NCBI GenBank assembly: GCA_003279055.1 | Contig: QCBP01000010.1 | Span: 1-62,611, forward strand | From: Prochlorococcus sp. AG-347-I21 | GTDB lineage: Bacteria; Cyanobacteriota; Cyanobacteriia; PCC-6307; Cyanobiaceae | DNA length: 62,611 nucleotides | Direction: 5' to 3' | Shown: in pieces, positions 8,524 through 17,008 of the stretch | How the letters are laid out: each line of letters starts with the position of its first letter | Position numbering within the stretch: position 1 is the first letter of the stretch | The notes under the pieces: model-generated | Database searches by the model: none | What the model saw: the letters and a program-made list of their open reading frames with translations, nothing else | What the model was told of the DNA's origin: nothing | Program-made: the position numbers and the translations under genes

Positions 8524-9708
8524 TTGAAAGATTTAACTAATTTAAAAACATATATTATTGACTCTGATGATCCACATGAGGTTGATGACGCTCTTTCATT
8601 AGAAATAAAAGAAGGAAATAAAAAAAAATTATGGATACATATTAGTAATCCATGCAAACTCTTTTTGCATGACTCTAATGTTGATTTAAATGCAAGAAAG
8701 AGAAATAGCAGTTTATATTTAATTGATCAATATGTCCCAATGCTACCTAAAGATATTCTTGAAAAGGCAAATCTAGCTCAAAATAAAGTATCAGAAACTA
8801 TTAGCGCCGCAATAGAATTCAATGACGATGGATCAATAAATAAATATGAAATAACTGAAGCAATAATAAAACCAAAATATCAATTAACATATGAAGATGC
8901 AAATGAAATATTAGAAATAGAACCTAAAGAAGAAATAGAATTAATTGAGATTAAAAATCTATTAGAAAAAAGTATTAAATTCAGAAAGAAACAAGGAGCA
9001 ATTATTTTTGAAAGTCCTAATAGTAAAATTAAATTATATGAGGATAAGATTATACTAACTAAATTAGAGAAAACAATATCACAAATTATAGTTGCAGAAT
9101 CAATGATATTAATGGGTTATGTAACAAGTTTATTTATAAAAAAATATAATTTAGCGGCTGCATTTAGGGTTCAAAAAATAAATTGTAATGTATCTGAAAT
9201 ACTCAAAAAATACAATAATAGTGATATTAAATATATAATATTAAAACAATATATGGGAAGAAGTTACATAACTACAAAGCAAGGAGTCCATGAGTCATTA
9301 GGCCTTAAAATGTATGTACAATGTACATCACCATTAAGAAGATATCTTGATTTAATTATACAAAGGCAAGTCTATAATAAAATTAATAATTACGAAGTTC
9401 TTAGTAAAGATTCAGTATCTAAGATTATTGATTATTCAAAGAATAGACAATCAGAGAATAATAATATATTTAAAAATGATAAATTTAAGTATTTAACATT
9501 ATTTTTTAAGAATGAAAAAAAAGCTTTTTATAAAATAATATTCGTTAAGTGGATTAATCATAAAAAAAATATTGCTTTGGTTTATTTTCCAGATTATTCA
9601 CTAGAAATACTTATTACTCTATTTGTATCAATAGAAATATATAGTAATAAAATATATAAAGTTAAATATATTAAAAATGATAGTAATCTTTTAGAGTTTA
9701 TTTATTAA
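8524..9708 (+). CDS. Compact RNB-domain exoribonuclease (RNase II/R family)
   Basis: A 394-aa protein made of little more than the RNB catalytic domain. The metal site IIDSDDPHEVDDALSLE (residues about 10-26) keeps the Asp pair and first Asp of the RNase II motif; Glu stands where E. coli has Asp207, as in the plastid/cyanobacterial branch. The C-terminal TSPLRRYLDLIIQRQ (about 265-280) is the conserved RNB signature with the catalytic Arg. The usual N-terminal cold-shock domains are absent and the S1 part is short or missing. TTG at 8,524 is the only start in frame after the stop at 8,509. It lies 45 bases after rpsR. Confidence 0.85.
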   Translation: MKDLTNLKTYIIDSDDPHEVDDALSLEIKEGNKKKLWIHISNPCKLFLHDSNVDLNARKRNSSLYLIDQYVPMLPKDILEKANLAQNKVSETISAAIEFNDDGSINKYEITEAIIKPKYQLTYEDANEILEIEPKEEIELIEIKNLLEKSIKFRKKQGAIIFESPNSKIKLYEDKIILTKLEKTISQIIVAESMILMGYVTSLFIKKYNLAAAFRVQKINCNVSEILKKYNNSDIKYIILKQYMGRSYITTKQGVHESLGLKMYVQCTSPLRRYLDLIIQRQVYNKINNYEVLSKDSVSKIIDYSKNRQSENNNIFKNDKFKYLTLFFKNEKKAFYKIIFVKWINHKKNIALVYFPDYSLEILITLFVSIEIYSNKIYKVKYIKNDSNLLEFIY

Positions 9709-9777
9709 TAAGATAATAAATATAATAGGTTGTTATTAGTTTAAAAAAATATCTGTTAGTATTAATAAAAAAGCTTT

Positions 9778-11322
9778 ATGACTTATGTCATTACTACACC
9801 TTTATACTATGTCAATGATAAACCTCATTTAGGAAGTGTATATACAACAATAATTTGTGACTCAATAGCTAGGTATAAAAGGCTTGCAGGTGAAGATGTT
9901 ATTTTCATCACTGGTGTTGATGAACATGGTTTAAAAATTCAAAGAACAGCTAATGAAAAGGATATTGAACCAAAATCACATTGTGATGAGATCTCAGAAG
10001 TTTTTAATAATAATTGGAAAAATTGGAATATATCCTTTGATAAATTTATAAGAACAAGCTCAAAGAATCATGAATTTGTTGTTAATGAATTTTATGAAAG
10101 AGTAAAAGCATCAGATGATATCTATATGGGAGTTCAAAAAGGTTGGTATTGTGTCGGTTGTGAAGAATTTAAAGATAATCCAGAAAACTCATCAACATAC
10201 CAGTGTCCCATACATCAAAAAAATCTAGAATGGAAAAATGAAGAGAACCTCTTTTTTAGACTTTCAAAATATCAAAAAGAAATTGAGAAAATAATCAACG
10301 AACCTTCTTTTATAGAGCCAATAGAAAGAAAGAATGAAATTATAAATTTTGTATCAAGAGGTTTAAAGGATTTTTCAATTTCAAGAACAAATGTCTCATG
10401 GGGAATTCCTGTCCCTGGTTACGATAACCATACCTTTTATGTATGGTTTGATGCTTTACTTGGATATGTAAGCGCCATTAGCTCTGATACGACAGACCCT
10501 TCATTGAAAAAATCAATTAATGGAGGATGGCCAGCTGATGTTCATTTTATTGGTAAAGATATTCTGAGATTCCATGCTGTATATTGGCCTGCAATGCTCA
10601 TTTCTGCCAATATGAAAGTTCCTAAAAAGGTTTTTGGGCATGGGTTTCTTACTAGAGAGGGGCAAAAAATGGGTAAAAGCTTGGGAAATGTACTCGACCC
10701 TGATTTATTGCTTACAAAATATGGAAATGATCCTGTAAGGTGGTACCTCATTAAAGACATATCACTAGGAAATGATGGAGATTTTCAAGATAAAAGATTT
10801 GTTGACATTATCAATAATGACTTAGCTAATACAATTGGTAATTTATTGAATAGAACATCATCTATGTCTAGAAAATGGTTTGATAATAAAGTGCCAAATA
10901 ATGAAAAATTTTTAAGTGAAAATAAACTAGAGAATTCTGCCAAAATTGCAGTTGAAAACTATATCTATAACTTTGATAACTACAAATTAGATTTAGCAGC
11001 TAATGAAGTACTTAGCTTAGCAATTAATACAAATTTGTATTTGAATGATAATCAGCCATGGCTGTTAATAAAAGATAAAGATAATCTACCTTTAGTTAAA
11101 CAAATTATATATAACGTTTTAGAAAGTACCCGAATAATAGGATTGTTATTAATGCCTTTATTACCCGGATTATCTACAAAAATTAATGAGCAACTTGGTT
11201 CTATATACATAGAAGAAAGTCCTTGGAAACAACAATTAAGTTGGGGATTATTAGTAAGTAACTCAAGTCTTCCTAAACCCACTCCAATCATAAATAAACT
11301 GGAGTATGAGCAACATTTATAG
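9778..11322 (+). CDS. metG: Methionyl-tRNA synthetase
   Basis: A 514-aa class I synthetase that charges tRNA-Met. The HIGH-type signature is PHLG (residues about 16-19), and the KMSKS motif appears as KMGKSLGN near 297. A single zinc knot is visible as CVGC followed by CPIH (about 124-143), placing it in the group with one metal site. The anticodon-binding helical domain ends near residue 480, and there is no C-terminal dimerisation domain. Its last 17 bases overlap the next gene in another frame. Confidence 0.97.
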   Translation: MTYVITTPLYYVNDKPHLGSVYTTIICDSIARYKRLAGEDVIFITGVDEHGLKIQRTANEKDIEPKSHCDEISEVFNNNWKNWNISFDKFIRTSSKNHEFVVNEFYERVKASDDIYMGVQKGWYCVGCEEFKDNPENSSTYQCPIHQKNLEWKNEENLFFRLSKYQKEIEKIINEPSFIEPIERKNEIINFVSRGLKDFSISRTNVSWGIPVPGYDNHTFYVWFDALLGYVSAISSDTTDPSLKKSINGGWPADVHFIGKDILRFHAVYWPAMLISANMKVPKKVFGHGFLTREGQKMGKSLGNVLDPDLLLTKYGNDPVRWYLIKDISLGNDGDFQDKRFVDIINNDLANTIGNLLNRTSSMSRKWFDNKVPNNEKFLSENKLENSAKIAVENYIYNFDNYKLDLAANEVLSLAINTNLYLNDNQPWLLIKDKDNLPLVKQIIYNVLESTRIIGLLLMPLLPGLSTKINEQLGSIYIEESPWKQQLSWGLLVSNSSLPKPTPIINKLEYEQHL

Positions 11323-11929
11323 ATTAATAATTTACCTTCCATTATTTATGCTTGGTTGCGCCCCAAATGTAATTGATGAAAATAAAGTAATACAAAAAAT
11401 AGAAAGTTTAGATATGACTATTTTCTCTAAAAGTGGAGATAAAATATATTCAATTACCAGTCCAAATTCAAGTTATGACAATATTGAATTAGAGTTTGAT
11501 TTGAAAAACCCTATCATTAATATTCTCAATGGGGAAGAAACTAAATATATTATTAGTTCAGAAGAATCTACATTATCAGACAACAATAAACTCCTGAAAT
11601 TGAAAGGGAATGTTAAATTAAAAACTCTTAAAAAAGATGGGGATATTTTATATGCTGATAGTTTTATTTGGAATATAGAAAAAACTAACTATCTATTAGA
11701 GGGTAATATAAGATTTGAGAATCAAAATATCATCTTAAATTCAGGAAAAGCAATATTGGGTTCAGATAACATAATTGAATTTTTTAATCCAGTAAAATAT
11801 ATAATAAAAGATGAAAATAACGAAAATAAATATGAAATAAATTCAGAAAATGCGTACTATGATTTATCTACTGAATCAGTAAGTTTTAATGCAAAAGATA
11901 AAAGAGTAAGATCAATAATTTATTTTTAA
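11306..11929 (+). CDS. lptC: LptC-like lipoprotein of the LPS export pathway
   Basis: A 207-aa protein with an N-terminal hydrophobic segment ending in a lipobox-like LGC (Cys18), then a beta-rich region with repeated short strands typical of the LptA/LptC/OstA jellyroll (LKLKGNVKLKT, then LLEGNIRFENQNI). LptC links the inner-membrane LptBFG complex to LptA for lipopolysaccharide transport. The ATG lies inside the end of metG (17-base overlap), suggesting coupled translation. Its 3' end overlaps the convergent neighbour by four bases. The family call is good; the precise role in this organism is inferred. Confidence 0.8.
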   Translation: MSNIYRLIIYLPLFMLGCAPNVIDENKVIQKIESLDMTIFSKSGDKIYSITSPNSSYDNIELEFDLKNPIINILNGEETKYIISSEESTLSDNNKLLKLKGNVKLKTLKKDGDILYADSFIWNIEKTNYLLEGNIRFENQNIILNSGKAILGSDNIIEFFNPVKYIIKDENNENKYEINSENAYYDLSTESVSFNAKDKRVRSIIYF

Positions 11930-12552
11930 ATTTTATTTTTTGAAAAAATATTATTAATTTTTTTGGACCAGTTTTTAATCCATTTTTCATCAGACTTCGT
12001 AAAACACTTAGCACTCCAGCCTCCAATCAATATAAAAGCCTTACTATTTATAGGTACAACTAAGATAGATGGAATTTCGGCACAAAAATTAATAAATTCG
12101 TCTCTTCCAGGATAAAATTTAGTGTTTGCTAATGATATTAATTTCATATCTTTTATTGATCTCAGACAAGTTTCCCCTGGTTTAAAATCATTACTTGAAG
12201 TGACTCCCCTCCTCAATATATTAACGCCATCATTGTGTATTAATATTGCTGCTGCTGCTGTAGAAGTTAATATCGCTTCAGAACCCCATGCAAGTTCATC
12301 AATAACTTCATCCGGCATATTTCTATCGAAGAGAAACTTATTTTCTCCTTGTAAAGCAGCTTTCTCACCTGCTAATGGTTCGAATTGTTTAAATAAAAAA
12401 CCTATCAAAATAATAATTAATGAAGCTATCGCCGCTAACACTTGTGCTCTCTCAAGCTCAGGAGTGATTGTTTCTATTGAAATGAAATTTGCTATCTGAA
12501 AAATAAAGAGTATTACACCTACTAATATTAATGATTTCCCATTGAATCCCAT
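11926..12552 (-). CDS. Cofactor assembly of complex C subunit B (CCB2/CCB4-like)
   Basis: A 208-aa protein with two N-terminal membrane segments (about residues 8-26 and 38-55) followed by a soluble domain. The GENKFLFDRNMPDEVIDELAWGSEAIL stretch and the TSTAAAAILIHNDGVNILRRG region match the cyanobacterial/plastid CCB2/CCB4 family. In chloroplasts these proteins help attach haem c(i) covalently to cytochrome b6. It is full length and shares no operon with b6f genes here. The family is recognised; function in cyanobacteria is by analogy. Confidence 0.8.
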   Translation of the reverse strand: MGFNGKSLILVGVILFIFQIANFISIETITPELERAQVLAAIASLIIILIGFLFKQFEPLAGEKAALQGENKFLFDRNMPDEVIDELAWGSEAILTSTAAAAILIHNDGVNILRRGVTSSNDFKPGETCLRSIKDMKLISLANTKFYPGRDEFINFCAEIPSILVVPINSKAFILIGGWSAKCFTKSDEKWIKNWSKKINNIFSKNKI

Positions 12553-12663
12553 ATTTTAAATATGTTATTTCTAATTAAATTATGCAAATATTATATTATT
12601 TAGTACATTTAAAATTACTCAAACATATGGTTTTTAATATATAATTAACCAAAACCTTTTAAA

Positions 12664-12975
12664 ATGAACCCAAACATCAATAAATATATATTATCTCTTA
12701 TCTTTACTGGCTTAATTTTTATTCTTATCCCCTCGACTACTTACGCAAATGAGATTAGTAGTATAAATAAATATTTTGGTATAACCCAACAGAAGACTGT
12801 TATGAATTACGAAAAAAGTCAGCCTTCATCTATTGACAACCCTGTAGTGGATCCAAATTTTAACACTATGAGATCAAAAGATACGGAGAGTTCAACTGCT
12901 ACTTATATAGTTATAGGTTTGTTAATTGCTGCCACAATTATTCCTCTAGCAACATGGTGGTATTTCTCTAAATAG
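12664..12975 (+). CDS. Small membrane-anchored exported protein, unknown
   Basis: A 103-aa protein with a signal peptide (residues about 8-28, cleavage plausible after TYA) and a C-terminal membrane helix (about 81-98) ending in WWYFSK. The 50-residue middle is polar and faces the periplasm or lumen if the topology is right. It lies ten bases before cobU on the same strand and may be cotranscribed with it. No named domain is recognised. Confidence 0.7.
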   Translation: MNPNINKYILSLIFTGLIFILIPSTTYANEISSINKYFGITQQKTVMNYEKSQPSSIDNPVVDPNFNTMRSKDTESSTATYIVIGLLIAATIIPLATWWYFSK

Positions 12976-12985
12976 TAGAGAATTT

Positions 12986-13546
12986 ATGAATGCCAAGGAT
13001 TTAAGTATTAGCGAATATCAATCTCATATAATCCTTATTACAGGGGGAACAAAAAGTGGCAAAAGTGAATTCGCAGAGCATCTTGCAAAGGAGCTAAAAA
13101 AATTAACTTATATTGCCTTATCTGAAAACAATTTGGAGGATAAAGAATGGCAAGATAAAATTAATTTACATCAAAAAAGAAGGCCAAAAGACTGGATATT
13201 AATAGAAACGACAGATCTATTAAATACATTAAGGAAAGAAGAAGGTCCATTATTAATAGATTCGATTGGCGGATTCGTTATGAAAAGTATTGGTAAGGAA
13301 CAAAATGAATGGTTAAAAAAAATGAATTCACTTTTAAGTCTCCTAATGAAAAGAAAAAGCATAACAATTATTGTTGGAGAACAAGTAGGATGGAGTCTAG
13401 TCTCTGAATATAAAATTGGTAATACTTATATTGAAAGAATCGGCGAACTTCAAAAAAGAATAACAAAAATATCAAAAGATAATTGGCTGGCAATAAACGG
13501 CAGAGCAATCAAAATTGATGATATAAGTATTGAAATACCTACTTAA
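12986..13546 (+). CDS. cobU: Adenosylcobinamide kinase / adenosylcobinamide-phosphate guanylyltransferase
   Basis: A 186-aa CobU/CobP, which phosphorylates adenosylcobinamide and then adds GMP in lower-ligand loop assembly of cobalamin. The P-loop GGTKSGKSEFAE sits at residues about 20-31. HQKRRPKDWILIE (about 62-74) carries the His guanylylation site and the RRP signature. The C-terminal ERIGELQKRITKISKDNW is typical. The length is normal. trmL follows after two bases. This gene fits with B12-dependent metH at the left edge. Confidence 0.93.
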   Translation: MNAKDLSISEYQSHIILITGGTKSGKSEFAEHLAKELKKLTYIALSENNLEDKEWQDKINLHQKRRPKDWILIETTDLLNTLRKEEGPLLIDSIGGFVMKSIGKEQNEWLKKMNSLLSLLMKRKSITIIVGEQVGWSLVSEYKIGNTYIERIGELQKRITKISKDNWLAINGRAIKIDDISIEIPT

Positions 13547-13548
13547 AA

Positions 13549-14031
13549 TTGGAAGTCGCTCTTTATGAACCTAGAATCCCACAAAATACTGGCAATATTG
13601 CCAGATCATGCGCTGCGTTTAATTTACCTTTAAATCTCATAGAGCCCTTGGGTTTTAAACTAGAAGATAAATATTTAAAAAGAGCAGGACTAGACTATTG
13701 GCCTCTGGTTACTGTTAATAAGTATGAGAATTTTGAAAAATTTTTGGCTTCAAAAGCAACAAAAAGAATTATTTCTTTTAGTAAAAAAAATGGATTATAT
13801 TTGAAGGATTTTAAATTTAAGCAAGATGATATTTTGCTATTTGGGAGAGAAGATTCAGGATTGCCAGATTCCATTATTGATAAAAGCGATTGCCTAATAT
13901 CAATATTTATGCCGAATTTACAGACTGGAAACAATGATCAAAAAGGTGTTAGGAGTCTAAACCTTTCTGTAGCATGCGGAATTGGTATATATGAGGCCCA
14001 CAAACAAATAAATTTTCAAAATGGTAATTAA
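13549..14031 (+). CDS. trmL: tRNA (cytidine(34)-2'-O)-methyltransferase, SPOUT family
   Basis: A 160-aa SPOUT methyltransferase of the TrmL type, which 2'-O-methylates the wobble base of some tRNA-Leu species using AdoMet. The opening EPRIPQNTGNIARSCAAF, the mid-protein FGREDSGLP and the C-terminal RSLNLSVACGIGIYE (the trefoil-knot cofactor site) are all present. The start is TTG, three bases after the cobU stop, with no better ATG. It is the last core gene before the tRNA that bounds the island. Confidence 0.92.
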   Translation: MEVALYEPRIPQNTGNIARSCAAFNLPLNLIEPLGFKLEDKYLKRAGLDYWPLVTVNKYENFEKFLASKATKRIISFSKKNGLYLKDFKFKQDDILLFGREDSGLPDSIIDKSDCLISIFMPNLQTGNNDQKGVRSLNLSVACGIGIYEAHKQINFQNGN

Positions 14032-14060
14032 GTACAACCAATGCCTTACAATATTCCCAT

Positions 14061-14136
<76 letters not shown>

Positions 14137-14305
14137 ATTTAATAAAGCATTAAAGCATTCATAAGAAACCATATTGCAGGAATAGTTTGTTTACCTATTT
14201 GCTTTGGAGTTGTATGGTTCAACTAAGTTTTTCAATTAGCTATATATGCTGCAATTGATCTTTTTCTTTTAAGAGCGTTAGTTACTTACATAATCAATTA
14301 TTGAT

Positions 14306-14533
14306 TTATTTTTTATATGCAGATCCAACAGGTTGGCAAAGATATTTCTCTAAATGATCAACATGCCATAGGATTGTGCTTCTAGGATTTCTTGCAAACT
14401 TACGGATGTAATGATGACCATAGTTAAGGTATTTCATATGCTTACTTAATGTTCTTCTAGATATTTTTAAGTAATTAGTTATCTCTTCTGTTGTGTACCA
14501 TGGACTATTTTTTTGAGTTGCAACTGTTGTCAT
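14306..14533 (-). CDS. Excisionase-like winged helix-turn-helix protein
   Basis: A 75-aa DNA-binding protein with a MerR/Xis-type helix-turn-helix (YTTEEITNYLKISRRTLSKHM, about residues 13-33) followed by a wing and the RSTILWHVDHLEKYL segment typical of recombination directionality factors. It sits 170 bases from the attachment tRNA and points toward it, the usual place for an excision factor. A plain transcription regulator is the alternative. No integrase partner is found in the island. Confidence 0.72.
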   Translation of the reverse strand: MTTVATQKNSPWYTTEEITNYLKISRRTLSKHMKYLNYGHHYIRKFARNPRSTILWHVDHLEKYLCQPVGSAYKK

Positions 14534-14853
14534 AAATTGGAATAAAAATTAAATGTTTATGAGTGAGTTAATTAAACGGAAAACTCAAACGTTTTTAGTG
14601 CCTTTTTAAGGTGTGATGATTGTGAAAATATGGTCTAAAATTATGGATTATTCTTCTAATATTTCATCGGGATTGTGTCTCATTTTGTGCCTTGGCACGG
14701 TCTCCTTAGACTTCGTTTCCGATACAAATATTATAGCATAATTTAATGGGTATGGCAACACTCAAAACGCAGTCATATCAATGGCTTTAATTTGGTTTTA
14801 TAGCCAGTAATTTATAGGTTTTATATAGTAGATATACAAGTATAAATTTGACA
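14534..14853. other. 320-bp intergenic region left of the first island gene cluster
   Basis: A divergent promoter region between the excisionase-like gene and the plus-strand cluster. It has one weak minus-strand 37-aa frame (listed separately) and a G+C-richer stretch around 14,670-14,730 (GTGCCTTGGCACGG, partly palindromic as TGCCNNGGCA). The palindrome might be a regulator site. Confidence 0.4.
14648..14761 (-). CDS. Possible 37-aa peptide, unknown
   Basis: A frame starting GTG at 14,759-14,761 right after an in-frame stop, ending TAA. The C-terminal half is charged (PRHKMRHNPDEILEE). An AAGGAG sits before a second GTG inside the frame, so a shorter form is possible. It is supported only by composition and by position in an otherwise empty 320-bp gap. 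Confidence 0.28.
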   Translation of the reverse strand: MLPYPLNYAIIFVSETKSKETVPRHKMRHNPDEILEE

Positions 14854-15225
14854 ATGTCTGACGAAAAAGAAAGAGATGAGCAGTGGCACAATAGGACGTC
14901 AGAGTATTACCTTGTAAGCGTCAAACAAAGACTTGAAGTTGAGTTTAGAAACAGTTTAAAGAGAGATAAGAAACGTCATGCTGAACCTAAAGCTCAGAGA
15001 GTAATTCCATTAGGAATACATAATGATGGTGGTGCTGCTGGGTCTTGGGAACTAGCGGAACTTGTCTATTTAGTTAAATTCAGTACTGAAAATTTAGGCT
15101 CCAAATTTCAGAAAGAACTTACAAAATATCAAGAGGATAAATTAACAGAAGAGGAGATCCCAATTCCTGATATAGATGATTTAATAGACGAAAAGGAAAA
15201 TAAGTTTAATGATGGTTGGTGGTAA
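14854..15225 (+). CDS. Island protein of unknown function
   Basis: A 123-aa soluble, charged protein. ATG at 14,854 is chosen over the in-frame TTG six bases earlier. The N-terminal half is basic (EVEFRNSLKRDKKRHAEPK), the middle contains a Gly/Ala-rich NDGGAAGSWELAEL segment, and the tail is acidic (IPDIDDLIDEKENK) and ends in WW. Its stop overlaps the next ATG (TAATG), so the two are probably translated together. No family is recognised. Confidence 0.65.
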   Translation: MSDEKERDEQWHNRTSEYYLVSVKQRLEVEFRNSLKRDKKRHAEPKAQRVIPLGIHNDGGAAGSWELAELVYLVKFSTENLGSKFQKELTKYQEDKLTEEEIPIPDIDDLIDEKENKFNDGWW

Positions 15226-15407
15226 TGAGTATTAAATGGAACGATAAATCTTGGCAGAAAGAGTTCTTGAACATGAAATCTCATTCACCTTCAGACGCAA
15301 AGCTACTAATGGGAGGTGCAAAAGGATTAAAAGATGCTTGGCGTTTGGGTGTTCTTCATGTTGAATACGAAAGAATAAAGAAGATACAAGACCAGCAACA
15401 ACAATGA
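15226..15407 (+). CDS. Small island protein with C-terminal glutamine run
   Basis: A 60-aa protein beginning MSIKWNDKSWQKEFL. It ends in a short Gln run (QDQQQQ) encoded by CAG/CAA codons. Starting inside the stop of the previous gene and overlapping the next ATG by four bases, it is the middle member of a three-gene coupled set. It shares a W-x-KE-x-L...GAK...G...I-[KR]-K pattern with the next gene product, suggesting tandem duplication. Function unknown. Confidence 0.62.
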
Positions 15408-15568
15408 AAGAAGAAATAGATTGGAAAAAAGAATTACTAGAAAGCGGAAAGTTCAATAATAAATACTCAAAAAATATATTAGAAAATGGAGCAAAGAATT
15501 ATATGCAGGAAATTTATATGGGATATATGTATTCCAGATGGAGAAAAATTAGAAAGCTAACTAAATAA
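15404..15568 (+). CDS. Small island protein, likely paralogue of preceding gene
   Basis: A 54-aa basic protein (MKEEIDWKKELLES ... RWRKIRKLTK), starting in an ATGA overlap with the stop of the gene before it. By eye it aligns along most of its length with the 15,226 product (WKKELL / WQKEFL, ENGAK / MGGAK). Rich in Tyr, Met, Lys and Arg; possibly nucleic-acid-binding, but that is only composition. Confidence 0.55.
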   Translation: MKEEIDWKKELLESGKFNNKYSKNILENGAKNYMQEIYMGYMYSRWRKIRKLTK

Positions 15569-15625
15569 GGAATACCAAAGAAAAATAACTATAGTAAATA
15601 AAGTTAGTAAATTTCTAAAAATCTT

Positions 15626-16018
15626 ATGTCTAGTTTTGGATCTGATACTCCATTTATGCTTCTTGCAAAACTTAAAGTTAAGGAAGATAAGGTTGCAGAA
15701 TACTTAGAAATTGCAGATAAGACAGATAAAGCTGTTGAAGCTGACGAACCAGGAATGCTCCATCATACTTTTGATCAAGATCCTGATGATCCACTTCGTT
15801 ATGTATGGTCAGAGGTTTATAAAAATGATGATGCTTTACTTGCACATTTAGCTAATCCTGTTTTAGCTGCTTATCTTGAAGCTCACGCAGGACTCTGTGA
15901 TGGAGCTTTAACTGTTGAAATTTATGGAACAGTCGGAGATAAAGTAATTGAAGCAATGAACGGAACAGGAGTTCCATATAAGATCTTTAAAACAAAATTA
16001 GGATATAGCAGAGTTTAA
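15626..16018 (+). CDS. ABM-domain (antibiotic biosynthesis monooxygenase-like) protein
   Basis: A 130-aa dimeric ferredoxin-like alpha+beta barrel protein of the ABM/YgiN type. MLLAKLKVKEDKVAEYLEIA, the GMLHHTFDQDPDDPLRYVWSEVY strand region and the HLANPVLAAYLEAH helix fit the fold. YgiN-type members oxidise quinols or handle small aromatic molecules without a cofactor; substrate here is unknown. The G+C content and regular codon use look higher than in neighbours. It is a single-gene unit with 57 bases of leader. Confidence 0.78.
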   Translation: MSSFGSDTPFMLLAKLKVKEDKVAEYLEIADKTDKAVEADEPGMLHHTFDQDPDDPLRYVWSEVYKNDDALLAHLANPVLAAYLEAHAGLCDGALTVEIYGTVGDKVIEAMNGTGVPYKIFKTKLGYSRV

Positions 16019-16254
16019 GTATTAACTAAATAACAAATATCAAAATACAGACAGCTATGTTTAAGAACAAGCTAATGGTTTTAGAATTAATTCTCATAAT
16101 TATCTAGCTTTAGTAAGCTTAATTTCTCTCTTGATAAGTAACGCTATTACAACAACACACATATTCATTAGAAATACGTCTAATGGCATTAAATTAAAAA
16201 AGTCTCTACTTAATTAATAGCAATGATATTGTTGTGCCAATTAATAAAGGATCA

Positions 16255-16440
16255 CTAATCGTCGTAAACCAAGCAATGTGGGTCAGATGGATTTAATTCA
16301 CATTCCTTAGCCCAGTAGTCTGATAAATCTGTAGAAATACCTTGCTCTTCTACAAGTTCTTTAAGAGTTGAATAATCCTTTGCATTATCAAGATCTCTTG
16401 AGTTCTTATCTTGGATGCTAAATGTAGTTTTTAGTTTCAT
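16255..16440 (-). CDS. CP12-like protein with only the C-terminal cysteine module
   Basis: A 61-aa protein ending CELNPSDPHCLVYDD. This matches the C-terminal redox loop of CP12, where two Cys are eight residues apart around an Asn-Pro and are followed by an [RL]-x-Y-[DE]-[DN] tail. In CP12 that end binds GAPDH when oxidised and switches off the Calvin cycle in the dark. The N-terminal half (DKNSRDLDNAKDYSTLKELVEEQGI) does not carry the usual N-terminal Cys pair or AWD-VEEL motif. It may bind GAPDH without phosphoribulokinase, or may have been re-purposed. Its island location makes a transferred regulator plausible. Confidence 0.68.
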   Translation of the reverse strand: MKLKTTFSIQDKNSRDLDNAKDYSTLKELVEEQGISTDLSDYWAKECELNPSDPHCLVYDD

Positions 16441-16701
16441 GGTACTTACCTCGTATGTATATCTATGGTCTAATCCATTTAAATAGTTTGCTGAGAATTT
16501 TATGTGTGCGGTAAGAGGTACAAAAATGTACGGATTGAGGATTAAAAAGAACTCACTGATCGCGAGTGAGCGAGATAAAAATATTTTTGAGAGGATCTTG
16601 GGATTCTTATATGAGACCTGGCATGCTATTCATTTTTAGTTGTCTATCAACATAAAGCTAGCTTAGATTTAATTTTAAAAGATTCAGATCTTAAAGATAA
16701 A

Positions 16702-16809
16702 ATGAGAACACTTTTAAAACTAACCAGGAAAGGTAAGGATTTAATAGAAAAGTCCTTTACCACCCTCTATGAAGACGTAAAAGATTATGAAATTGATTAT
16801 GAGGACTAA
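16702..16809 (+). CDS. Possible 35-aa peptide upstream of the ClpS cluster
   Basis: A short frame, basic at the start (MRTLLKLTRKGKD) and acidic at the end (YEDVKDYEIDYED), ending in TAATG so that the stop overlaps the next ATG. The coupling is the main support. The same frame is open for about 30 codons upstream without a good start codon, so it may be the tail of a longer damaged gene. Confidence 0.38.
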   Translation: MRTLLKLTRKGKDLIEKSFTTLYEDVKDYEIDYED

Positions 16810-17006
16810 TGAATACTTGCAACTCTATTAATTCCTTAGCACTTGGGAAACTTTTAAAGAAATATAATTTGACCCCTAAGAATAAGCAGCAAGTGATTTT
16901 ATTAGCCCAACGGAAAACCGCAACATGGTCTGGTCTCCATAGACTTGCTAGAAAACTAGAATTTAAGCAGTCATTAGTAGATCAGCAGCAACAGCAACAA
17001 CAGTAA
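16809..17006 (+). CDS. Small island protein with C-terminal polyglutamine
   Basis: A 65-aa protein with a basic body (LGKLLKKYNLTPKNKQQVILLAQRK) and a C-terminal run of seven Gln encoded by mixed CAG/CAA codons. It ends two bases before clpS, so the pair is likely translated together. The TPKNKQQVILLAQRKTATW stretch could be a small helical DNA- or protein-binding unit, but I recognise no family. Confidence 0.58.
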   Translation: MNTCNSINSLALGKLLKKYNLTPKNKQQVILLAQRKTATWSGLHRLARKLEFKQSLVDQQQQQQQ

Positions 17007-17008
17007 CC

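Noticed and set aside
8511-8540. ATG upstream of the compact RNB gene suggesting a longer protein.
   Set aside because: It is out of frame and stops after nine codons; the RNB frame has a stop at 8,509, so TTG 8,524 is the only start.
14149-14229. Hydrophobic peptide frame just right of the tRNA (HIAGIVCLPICFGVVWFN).
   Set aside because: Only about 25 codons and no standard start codon; could be a decayed end of an element gene.
16060-16230. Plus-strand open frame resembling a membrane helix after the ABM gene (YLALVSLISLLISNAITTT).
   Set aside because: It lacks a start codon, and the neighbouring ATG frame stops after 16 codons. Perhaps a frameshifted relic, but chance is as likely.
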